From JAMCUI01 sp964520615 (GTDB lineage: Bacteria > Patescibacteriota > Microgenomatia > 2-02-FULL-39-11): DNA of 5,220 nucleotides. The first letter of the stretch is position 1. Each line of letters starts with the position of its first letter. The position numbers were made by a program, and so were the translations under genes. The stretch is from NCBI GenBank assembly GCA_964520615.1, contig CAZFNL010000049.1, positions 1 to 5,220 of the forward strand, given 5' to 3'. The notes under the pieces were generated by a model. It searched no databases, was not told the DNA's origin, and worked only from the letters and a program-made list of their open reading frames with translations. This document shows positions 1 through 4,938 of the stretch, piece by piece.

Positions 1-29
1 TGGAGGATTCCCGTGATAGATTTACCCAT

Positions 30-78
30 AGTAGTAGGATCTCCTTTCGTAAAAAGTGTGTCCTACTACTTTTGTATT
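30..78 (+). terminator. Probable intrinsic terminator of an upstream gene
   Basis: Positions 30-40 pair with 60-70: ten Watson-Crick pairs (the arm GTAGTAGGA against TCCTACTAC plus an outer A-T) and one inner T-G wobble. The loop holds a second small stem, CTTT 44-47 with AAAG 53-56. The hairpin is followed by TTTTGTATT, a fair U-tract in the plus direction only. One upstream frame stops with TGA at 14-16, 14 nt before the hairpin, which would suit the end of a gene mostly outside the window, but four codons are too few to identify it. Confidence 0.45.
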
Positions 79-150
79 GAGATTTCGTTAATAAAACAAG
101 CTGGAGATCGATTTTCTACCCACTGTCTTTATTGGAGACCCTATCTCAGC

Positions 151-179
151 TTGACAAAACATTTCCCCACTGATTTACT
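151..179 (+). promoter_or_regulatory. Sigma70-type promoter for the foldase/dockerin operon
   Basis: A perfect -35 TTGACA (151-156) is followed by a 17-nt spacer and TTTACT (174-179), which matches TATAAT at four of six positions and carries an extended -10 TG one base upstream (171-172). The start point would be about 185-187. That leaves only about 6-8 nt before the ATG at 193, and about 72 nt before the TTG at 258 where the long frame begins. The promoter therefore argues that translation originally began at 193. A bulged inverted repeat (100-108 with 143-150) lies just upstream of the -35. Its role is unknown. Confidence 0.6.
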
Positions 180-192
180 TAAATTAATACAT

Positions 193-261
193 ATGCAGAA
201 AAAAATCCTCAAAGTAAGATTTTATATTTTTGGTATAAACAAAACAGAGGCCAGAAATTGA
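193..261 (+). CDS. Short ORF: displaced foldase N-terminus or coupled leader peptide
   Basis: A 22-codon frame starts MQKKILKVRF at the ATG placed ideally behind the promoter and ends with TGA at 259-261, overlapping the TTG of the next frame as TTGA. Its basic, hydrophobic character is what one expects just before the membrane segment LTLILILLLLPFVLL, which lies in the -1 frame. Joining the two frames around 235-255, within the A-rich stretch, would give a normal membrane-anchor N-terminus. Alternatively it is a genuine leader ORF whose termination feeds reinitiation at TTG 258, helped by AGAGG at 246-250. The same frame is open back to base 1, but that upstream part contains the putative terminator and promoter and does not look protein-like. 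Confidence 0.4.
   Translation: MQKKILKVRFYIFGINKTEARN
246..250 (+). promoter_or_regulatory. Ribosome binding site before TTG 258
   Basis: AGAGG sits 7 nt before the TTG codon at 258-260, a correct Shine-Dalgarno distance. It is the only convincing Shine-Dalgarno sequence in the window and the main support for using TTG as a start. No ATG or GTG exists in this frame between the upstream stop (TAA at 180-182) and 258. Confidence 0.45.
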
Positions 262-1205
262 CCCTCATCTTGATTTTATTGCTTTTACCCTTTGTCCTAC
301 TGGCTGCCCTAAATAAGGTAAATATTTTTCCTAAAGCTGCTATATACACACCTCCCGCTTCTATTTTTCCTACCATTACCCTTCCACCGGTTGCTTTATC
401 AGATATCTTGAATAATAAAGGACCGTTTTTACCCCAGGAACATGTTGCCGCAAAGGTCGGTGAAGAAAGTATTTACAATAAAGATCTGAATTATGCCGTT
501 TATTCTAGATATTACTCTGAACTGATAAAACCCAGTACCAGCGCGGCCAATCTGAAATATAAAGTCCTGTCGGAATTAATCGACGACTCAATACTGCTCC
601 AGGCAAGCCAGCTATATCCGCAGATTTTCGGCACTGTCAACCTCAATCAGTCAATCTTTGATAATATCGACAAAGATTATCAACAGAGAGAGAATACACT
701 AGAAAAGTTAAAGGATTCTTTTAATAATAAGCTTGAGGAAAAAATATCTGGAGGTAGAATTTCCATATGGTACCACAACGTAAATCCTCCTACCAAATAC
801 ACCATTGATGAAGCGCGGACTATCGCTCAAAACAAAATTCAGGCTATTTACCAGAATTTAATATCTGGAAAAATCACATTTTCAGAAGCGGGCAACCAGA
901 TAAAAAACGATGGTTCGCTTGCAGACTTAGACCCAAATTACAAAGGTAATGCTGTCTATCTTTTTGACAATGTATCACCTGATACAATTGCCTTTCCTTC
1001 CCAACAGATAAAAGATACGGTTTTACATCTGAAACCCGGCCAAATATCTACTATTACTGAACAACAAAACCCCAAACCATCTAATATTGGAGAGGAATTT
1101 TTCGCAATCTGGACCATTACTAATATTACAAACAGTAATGAAGGTGACCTATCCAACTGGATAGATAAACAGAAAAGTAGTTTCAATATCACTATATTCA
1201 ACTGA
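258..1205 (+). CDS. Membrane-anchored SurA/parvulin-like foldase (peptidyl-prolyl isomerase family)
   Basis: The 315-residue protein probably assists folding of exported proteins outside the membrane. Residues 2-18 are a hydrophobic anchor and 25-58 a Pro/Thr-rich spacer. Residues about 62-165 resemble the SurA N-terminal chaperone region: a short AKVGEESIYNKDL strand-turn, then helices including LKYKVLSELIDDSILLQAS. Residues about 166-292 resemble a divergent parvulin domain: an IWYHNV strand, a long helix ending GKITFSEAG, GNAVYLF, then LKPGQIS and FFAIWTITN. His173 may match the first parvulin histidine. The usual C-terminal histidine (GYHII-type strand) is replaced by Ala/Trp in FAIWTI, so isomerase activity is doubtful and a chaperone role more likely. 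The TTG start lacks the basic residues expected before a membrane segment, and such a segment lies in another frame at 193-257. The next gene starts 1 nt after the stop, so the two are surely co-transcribed. The family assignment is by pattern, not alignment. Confidence 0.72.
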   Translation: MTLILILLLLPFVLLAALNKVNIFPKAAIYTPPASIFPTITLPPVALSDILNNKGPFLPQEHVAAKVGEESIYNKDLNYAVYSRYYSELIKPSTSAANLKYKVLSELIDDSILLQASQLYPQIFGTVNLNQSIFDNIDKDYQQRENTLEKLKDSFNNKLEEKISGGRISIWYHNVNPPTKYTIDEARTIAQNKIQAIYQNLISGKITFSEAGNQIKNDGSLADLDPNYKGNAVYLFDNVSPDTIAFPSQQIKDTVLHLKPGQISTITEQQNPKPSNIGEEFFAIWTITNITNSNEGDLSNWIDKQKSSFNITIFN

Positions 1206-1206
1206 A

Positions 1207-1434
1207 GTGAAAAAAAGATTTTTCAGAATATCATTTCTCCTTTTTCTGGGAAGCACTCTAATAATATTAAGATCTTCTCTAGCAAAACCTGCCTACGCTA
1301 TTGCAGGCGCATTCGGACACGTCACCTGGTGTGGTACAAATATCGGTCTTAACGGGGTATATATCCGCGCATGCGTCAACTCACTAACAATACAGACCCT
1401 GGACACGGAAAACAGCCAAGAGATTGGACGGTAA
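1207..1434 (+). CDS. N-terminal piece of the secreted dockerin protein (signal peptide)
   Basis: GTG at 1207 begins 1 nt after the foldase stop and gives a textbook signal peptide: MKKRFFR, a hydrophobic core ISFLLFLGSTLIIL, and a cleavage site after AKPAYA near residue 31. The mature part reads GAFGHVTWCGTNIGLNGVY, the opening of a beta-sandwich resembling carboxypeptidase-regulatory-like modules of bacterial surface proteins (inference). The protein-like character is lost after about residue 58, and the frame ends at TAA 1432-1434. No Shine-Dalgarno sequence is visible, so translation probably depends on coupling to the foldase gene. As it stands the 75-residue product would be exported but incomplete. 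Confidence 0.55.
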   Translation: MKKRFFRISFLLFLGSTLIILRSSLAKPAYAIAGAFGHVTWCGTNIGLNGVYIRACVNSLTIQTLDTENSQEIGR

Positions 1435-1640
1435 AAACCACTAATGGCCCGCTTACATATATGCTTGATGGAAGCTGTAAAGATAGTAATGGGACACCAG
1501 CAGGTGCAGGTTGGTACGCTTTGTTGGGGGGACCGGCATACTGCTATGTTCCCGGATTTGACTGTGCAGGTGGAATTGACGGTTATTACCAGAATCTTAT
1601 AGGACCAGCATCGGTGGATGCTGCCGGACAATCTCTATGA
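1371..1640 (+). CDS. Middle piece of the secreted dockerin protein
   Basis: This 89-residue frame continues the domain begun in the previous piece, in the -1 frame relative to it. Its ATG at 1371 has no ribosome binding site and lies inside the upstream reading frame, so it is probably not a real start. The sequence TDPGHGKQPRDWTVKTTNG and DGSCKDSNGTPAGAGWYALL, with Cys and Gly-rich turns, reads as the rest of an extracellular beta-rich domain. It ends at TGA 1638-1640, but the same frame resumes immediately and carries the rest of the protein. I do not recognise a named family for this domain. Confidence 0.45.
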   Translation: MRQLTNNTDPGHGKQPRDWTVKTTNGPLTYMLDGSCKDSNGTPAGAGWYALLGGPAYCYVPGFDCAGGIDGYYQNLIGPASVDAAGQSL

Positions 1641-1754
1641 CCTCCTGAAGTACCAAGAACAGGTTATTTTATACCCACTTCTGCTTATTCTTTTGATGCC
1701 GGCTTTGGCAATGATCAACCGCTTCCAGAACACGATTTCTGCTGGTACGGCTTA

Positions 1755-1943
1755 ACTACTCCGACCCCCACCCCTTCACCTACAATTACTCCAACTGCTA
1801 CACCAACTATAACACCCACGCCTACCAACACACCAACGCCTACACCCACTCTTACTCCAACTCTTACCCCAACCTTAACACCTACTTTAACGCCTACACC
1901 CACTCTTACTCCTACACCTCCTAACACACCAACGCCTACACCA
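1755..1943 (+). repeat. Pro/Thr-coding G-depleted repeat tract
   Basis: This encodes an extended TPTPT-type linker between exported domains. Between 1761 and 1940 the plus strand has only 6 G in 180 bases. It contains long exact direct repeats: a 24-nt unit at 1835-1858 and 1889-1912 (offset 54) and a 20-nt unit at 1827-1846 and 1923-1942 (offset 96). Both offsets are multiples of three, so copy-number change would keep the frame. The tract is prone to slippage and to assembly collapse. Confidence 0.8.
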
Positions 1944-1997
1944 AATACCTGCAACAACTGCCAATATCAGGCTGACCTTTACTGGGGCCAAACTCTT

Positions 1998-3182
1998 ATG
2001 TCATTTGCCGGAGGAACCCGTTATAGTTTTTACAAAAGACTTATCGCTACGGCCTCAAACCTCACTTATGACGGATGCACTCTTGTTCCTATTACTCCTT
2101 CACCTACCACTATACCGACTCTATCCGCCGGCTGCGACGATCCGGTAGGCAATCACTATCTAACTGGATCAATTGACGACAATATGGCAAGCTTACCTTT
2201 TGGATATATAAGAGGCACTATTAACAACAATACCAAAACTTGCACGTATGACGTGGGACTTGCTTCATATAAAGCCAATGGTACTAATATAGATATCCAA
2301 AATATCAATGATTATCAAACTACATCTATCGGTCCGGGTCAAACAGTTATACTTTACGCAAAATCACCAATGAATAATGATGCCCCCAGCTGCCACATTA
2401 ATCCACCCACGACTCCCACAACTACTCCTATCAACACCATTACACCAACACAACCATCGAATGCTTGTGAAGTGAATTTCAACATACCTGACACTGCAGT
2501 CTGTTGGCCAGATTTTATTAGCTCCGTACCTGTAGACGGTACAATAGTCTCCCTGCCTGAAGGAGATTATTACCTTCAAAAAGCTTGGACAGTAATTGTA
2601 CAACCAACTGATAAAAGTATAGATTATGGTGCAATCTGTGAAGGGCTAAAAACCGATTCAAATAGAGTTTACTGGTCCGGTGAGACTTGTTATACCACAG
2701 ATTATTCTACACCGTTAAAAGTTGGCGATAAATTCACAGTTTCTGTTCCCTGGCCTGGAATAAAGCCAACTGACTCTTCTGTTGAAACTCACGTAGGTGT
2801 AAATATAGTCGATGTAAACGGAAATCCTATCAGTCCAAATTGTACCGCCGGACAGGATTACTATACGCCTTACGGGTGTATTGACTCAATTTTTACTACC
2901 CCAAGCCAAGAACCAAATACTCCTACACCCACTTCAAACGATCAATCAAATAATTTGCAATCCTCAGCTACCGCAACTCCAACCGGAAACGATTGCCCCA
3001 GAAAAAAAGAAGGAGACGCCAACTGCGATGGATCAGTAGACTTGATCGACTACTCCATTTGGTTAAATAGTCAATGCAACAAAGCAGCCAGCGGAAGCAA
3101 TTGCGGAAATACAAGAGCAGACTTTAACGGAGACGGGAGTGTAGACGACTCTGACTTAGCAATCTGGAAATCAAATACCTGA
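1998..3182 (+). CDS. C-terminal piece of the secreted protein, with type I-like dockerin
   Basis: ATG 1998 is only the first ATG of this piece. The frame is open from 1641, so the coding region really extends upstream through the Pro/Thr linker. From ATG the product has 394 residues. After a short linker (about 32-43) come two Cys-containing, beta-rich regions: about 43-132, including CTYDVGLASYKANG and IGPGQTVILYAKSP, and about 156-295, including LPEGDYYLQKAWTV and VGDKFTVSVPWPG. These are typical of exported Microgenomates-like proteins but have no name I can give. A Pro/Thr/Ser-rich linker follows, then a dockerin from about 333. Its two EF-hand-like calcium loops are DANCDGSVDLID (340-351) and DFNGDGSVDDSD (375-386), both with acidic or polar residues at loop positions 1, 3, 5, 7, 9 and 12. 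Dockerins bind cohesins; no cohesin gene is visible here. Confidence 0.75.
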   Translation: MSFAGGTRYSFYKRLIATASNLTYDGCTLVPITPSPTTIPTLSAGCDDPVGNHYLTGSIDDNMASLPFGYIRGTINNNTKTCTYDVGLASYKANGTNIDIQNINDYQTTSIGPGQTVILYAKSPMNNDAPSCHINPPTTPTTTPINTITPTQPSNACEVNFNIPDTAVCWPDFISSVPVDGTIVSLPEGDYYLQKAWTVIVQPTDKSIDYGAICEGLKTDSNRVYWSGETCYTTDYSTPLKVGDKFTVSVPWPGIKPTDSSVETHVGVNIVDVNGNPISPNCTAGQDYYTPYGCIDSIFTTPSQEPNTPTPTSNDQSNNLQSSATATPTGNDCPRKKEGDANCDGSVDLIDYSIWLNSQCNKAASGSNCGNTRADFNGDGSVDDSDLAIWKSNT

Positions 3183-3191
3183 AAACTATTT

Positions 3192-3219
3192 TTGAATCTT
3201 TTCGATACTGCTGTAAGAT
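3192..3219 (+). promoter_or_regulatory. Weak candidate promoter for the phosphoesterase/dehydratase pair
   Basis: TTGAAT (3192-3197) is followed after 16 nt by TAAGAT (3214-3219), four of six matches to the -10 consensus. The start point would be about 3226, giving a leader of roughly 10-20 nt. The elements overlap the hairpin at 3208-3228. This is a weak call; the pair could instead be transcribed from the upstream operon. Confidence 0.3.
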
Positions 3220-3228
3220 CTATAGCAG
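3208..3228. other. Hairpin between the dockerin gene and the phosphoesterase gene
   Basis: An 8-bp stem (3208-3215 with 3221-3228, one G-T wobble) encloses a 5-nt loop, 25 nt after the stop of the dockerin gene. No T-run follows on either side that would make it a convincing intrinsic terminator. It could slow polymerase, protect an RNA end or mask the start region of the next gene. Confidence 0.35.
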
Positions 3229-3247
3229 ATAGATATTATGTCCAAGT

Positions 3248-3643
3248 ATGTACAGATTTGTAGTTCATGAACATCATGCCACCCGTCTACACTGGGATTT
3301 CAGACTGGAGATGCCCGAAAACCCTGATGGTAGCGGAAAACTAGTCCTGAAGAGCTGGGCAGTACCCAAAGGCCCGCCTCAATCGGCAAAAGAAAAAAGG
3401 CTAGCCATGGCTACACCTGACCATCCAGACAGTTATATAGATTTTGAAGGAAATATACCGGAAGGACAATATGGCGCCGGAGAGGTAACAGTATGGGATG
3501 CTGGCACTTACACACTGGAAGAGAGAAATGAAACGGAGTATAAGTTTATATTGGAGGGGAAAAAGCTCAAAGGGAGTTTTGCACTCTTTCACCCGAAAAC
3601 TTTCGGCGAAGGCCAGTTTCTATTTATCAGACACGAATTATGA
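3248..3643 (+). CDS. Stand-alone LigD-type 3'-phosphoesterase (PE domain)
   Basis: The 131-residue protein is a single LigD 3'-phosphoesterase domain. In full-length LigD this domain trims 3'-ribonucleotides and 3'-phosphates from DNA ends during end-joining repair. The family signature FVVHEHHATRLHWDFRLE is at residues 4-21, followed by LKSWAVPKGP, DHPDSYIDFEG, IPEGQYGAGEVTVWD and a C-terminal GKKLKGSFALFHP...FLFIRHE strand pair. Residues equivalent to the Pseudomonas LigD PE active site are all present: His9, His15, Asp17, Arg19, His59 and Tyr63. No ligase or polymerase domain is attached, so it probably acts as an independent end-cleaning enzyme. ATG 3248 starts close to the signature and no Shine-Dalgarno sequence is seen. 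An earlier ATG at 3238 reads MSKY in another frame and would join this sequence only after a +1 shift. The gene overlaps the next by 4 nt (ATGA), indicating coupled translation. Confidence 0.92.
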   Translation: MYRFVVHEHHATRLHWDFRLEMPENPDGSGKLVLKSWAVPKGPPQSAKEKRLAMATPDHPDSYIDFEGNIPEGQYGAGEVTVWDAGTYTLEERNETEYKFILEGKKLKGSFALFHPKTFGEGQFLFIRHEL

Positions 3644-4047
3644 ATAACTCTCTTACTTCAAAAAAATGTGTGCCGTGTGAAGGAGGAGTGGCTCCGCTGA
3701 CTGAAGAGGAAATAAAAAAATATATGCCCCTGGTACCCCAATGGGTACTCGAAGAAGGAAAACTGGTGAGACGCTTTCAGTTGAAGGATTTTAGGGAGGC
3801 CATCAGTTTTGTAAACAAAGTGGCAGACTTGGCAGAGTCCGAAAATCACCATCCCAATATCGCTGTCTACGGCTGGAATAAAGTCAAACTCACCTGCTTC
3901 ACTCATGCCATAAAAGGTCTGCATCTAAATGACTTTATCCTCGCTGCCAAGACCGACCGGATCTTTCTGAAATCCAATTCTTCGCCAAAGCTGACCAAAT
4001 CTTCTCCAATCCCACCCTATCAGGGTAATACTACTGTAAGAAACTGA
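3640..4047 (+). CDS. Pterin-4a-carbinolamine dehydratase (4a-hydroxytetrahydrobiopterin dehydratase)
   Basis: The 135-residue protein belongs to the PCD family (PhhB/PCBD type), which dehydrates 4a-hydroxytetrahydropterin so that the cofactor of aromatic amino acid hydroxylases can be recycled. Visible signature: PLTEEEI near the N-terminus, W35, FREAISFVNKVADLAE, then ENHHPNI (His70, His71), the strand GWNKVKLTCFTHAIKGLHLNDFILAAKTD with His89. These three histidines match the catalytic set of the mammalian enzyme (His61, His62, His79), with one extra residue between them. The family core ends near residue 110. The last about 24 residues are a polar Ser/Pro/Thr tail whose codons run into the end of the convergent minus-strand gene. 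The start overlaps the stop of the phosphoesterase gene by 4 nt. No hydroxylase is visible nearby, so the true substrate is open; some PCD homologues have other roles, such as RuBisCO assembly. Confidence 0.93.
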   Translation: MNNSLTSKKCVPCEGGVAPLTEEEIKKYMPLVPQWVLEEGKLVRRFQLKDFREAISFVNKVADLAESENHHPNIAVYGWNKVKLTCFTHAIKGLHLNDFILAAKTDRIFLKSNSSPKLTKSSPIPPYQGNTTVRN

Positions 4048-4850
4048 ATTATTGATTCCTTTGTCCTTTGTAGAAAATCTCCCAAATTATTCCCTATGAT
4101 TTTTATGACAGGTACGCTAGTCGGAGTGGGAATTAGCGTTGCTGTTGGTGGGGGCACGTACACTGTTGGCAATACAAAAGTTGTCGGATACACTTGAGGT
4201 GGATTGGTAGGATAGACCATGGTGGGAATTGACGTAGGCATTACTGTCGCTAAAGGAACTTGTGTTGGGATAGAAGTAGGCGAAATAACCACGGTAGGGA
4301 TTGCTGTAGGTAAAGGAGTCGGAAGAGGAAGGGATGTAGGAGTGGGCGGAGCGATAGTTGAACCGTCTGGTCCGTATTTAGGCCTCATTGTCGACTCAGT
4401 ATCCCCTATCATGCAACCGTAGCCGTTGGGAGTATTTGTCCCTAGCCCGGCGGAATTCCCACCCTTATCATGAAAAATCCAATACCAGCCGCATTCGCCC
4501 CTGTATTTTTTCCCGCCCGGCAGCTGATTACAGATAGACAACTGGCAATACCCCCTTATCGGCCAGTCGCATGCGTGATAGGGCTGATCGCTGTCCGGCA
4601 AATCGGAAATATCCCCTCCGTGCTGATTAAACTGTTTTATAATGTCATTGCAGCAGGACGGCTGGTTGACACAATATTTTTGATCGTCTTCAACACTTGC
4701 CTGCGTCCTTATGTCCCCTGATCCGCTTGTTAGGAAATGGCTGGAGACAAAAATTGTACTAGAGAGAACTATAAGACCCAGACCTAAAAGGATTTTTTTG
4801 TCTATATGTTTACTCCGATGGATACCCTTCTTTTTCTTTATCCTTTTCAT
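4020..4850 (-). CDS. Exported Cys-rich protein with Pro/Thr stalk and amphipathic C-terminus, family unknown
   Basis: The 276-residue protein has a strongly basic N-terminus (MKRIKKKKGIHRSKHIDKK), a hydrophobic signal or anchor segment (about 20-40), and a compact domain (about 55-150) with eight cysteines: 60, 66, 67, 94, 102, 107, 120 and 146. An even number suggests four disulfides outside the membrane. Motifs are HACDWPIRGYCQLSICN, RGECGWYW and NGYGCMIGDTES. A Pro/Thr/Val stalk of about 80 residues follows (167-247), then a hydrophobic/amphipathic tail from 248 (IKIIGNNLGDFL and SIIQFLTVVLP). I do not recognise the family. The layout suggests a surface-tethered binding domain, with the tail perhaps touching the membrane or a partner. 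Its ATG lies just behind a good promoter with almost no leader. The 3' end overlaps the convergent dehydratase gene by 28 nt. Confidence 0.85.
   Translation of the reverse strand: MKRIKKKKGIHRSKHIDKKILLGLGLIVLSSTIFVSSHFLTSGSGDIRTQASVEDDQKYCVNQPSCCNDIIKQFNQHGGDISDLPDSDQPYHACDWPIRGYCQLSICNQLPGGKKYRGECGWYWIFHDKGGNSAGLGTNTPNGYGCMIGDTESTMRPKYGPDGSTIAPPTPTSLPLPTPLPTAIPTVVISPTSIPTQVPLATVMPTSIPTMVYPTNPPQVYPTTFVLPTVYVPPPTATLIPTPTSVPVIKIIGNNLGDFLQRTKESIIQFLTVVLP
4110..4352 (-). repeat. Pro/Thr/Val-coding stalk of the Cys-rich protein
   Basis: These codons make residues 167-247, an irregular PTSxP / PTxxP / YPT series. Unlike the linker at 1755-1943 it is degenerate at DNA level, mixing Val, Ile, Leu and Tyr between prolines. 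Its opposite strand carries a spurious Gly/Val-rich open frame (4219-4422), a by-product of Pro/Thr codons. Confidence 0.7.
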
Positions 4851-4857
4851 GATAACA

Positions 4858-4886
4858 ATAGTAGGAGTTTAGGAAGACTAAGTCAA
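4858..4886 (-). promoter_or_regulatory. Promoter giving a probably leaderless transcript for the Cys-rich protein
   Basis: Read on the minus strand, TTGACT (-35, 4886-4881) is followed by exactly 17 nt and TACTAT (-10, 4863-4858), with five of six and four of six consensus matches. Only 7 nt separate the -10 from the ATG at 4850, so transcription would start at or within about a base of the start codon. No Shine-Dalgarno sequence fits in that space. The 88-nt gap to the SIMPL gene shows no clear terminator. Confidence 0.6.
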
Positions 4887-4938
4887 TATATGGAAGTTAG
4901 TGGTTAAGTGTTTGGTTGTTGATAGTTATATTTGCAGC

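Larger units (their letters stand above)
1207..3182 (+). pseudogene. Large secreted multidomain protein with dockerin, interrupted by a frameshift and a TGA
   Basis: This is one gene of about 658 codons read in three pieces. Frame 1 runs from GTG 1207 and encodes a signal peptide plus the start of a beta-sandwich-like domain. The protein-like sequence then continues in the -1 frame from about 1380-1400, meets an in-frame TGA at 1638-1640, and is open again without any stop from 1641 to 3182. Order of parts: signal peptide (1207-1300), first domain (1300-1637), a segment with VPRTGYFIPTSAYSFD, a Pro/Thr linker (1755-1943), a short CxxC region (1950-2100), two beta-rich Cys-containing regions (about 2124-2395 and 2463-2883), a second Pro/Thr-rich linker, and a dockerin (about 2991-3179). 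Composition and domain order are coherent across both breaks, so they are recent lesions, sequence errors or recoding sites rather than gene boundaries. The protein would act at the cell surface or outside the cell. Its binding partner is unknown. Confidence 0.65.

Noticed and set aside
13..192. Long version of the frame ending at 261, starting at GTG 13
   Set aside because: Its codons cover the likely terminator hairpin (30-70) and the promoter (151-179), and the translation has no recognisable domain or coding bias. Only the part from ATG 193 is worth considering.
1638..1640. UGA read as glycine (Gracilibacteria/SR1 code)
   Set aside because: A Gly would fit here, but TGA is the natural end of the foldase, dockerin, phosphoesterase, dehydratase and Cys-rich genes, and the phosphoesterase ends at TGA at its normal family length.
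1638..1670. Selenocysteine insertion at the TGA
   Set aside because: No substantial SECIS-like hairpin follows, and the position is in a linker-like segment rather than a redox site.
1755..1943. CRISPR-like or tandem-repeat array
   Set aside because: The repeats are unequal, lack spacers and encode a continuous Pro/Thr linker.
1715..1957. Minus-strand Gly/Val-rich open frame opposite the Pro/Thr linker
   Set aside because: Its VGVGV pattern is simply the reverse complement of Thr-Pro codons; it has no ribosome binding site and lies wholly inside the real coding frame.
4219..4422. Plus-strand Gly/Val-rich open frame
   Set aside because: Same artefact: reverse complement of the Pro/Thr/Val stalk codons of the minus-strand Cys-rich gene.
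4470..4721. Plus-strand open frame opposite the Cys-rich domain
   Set aside because: It is a shadow of the minus-strand gene, with no start signal and no family resemblance.
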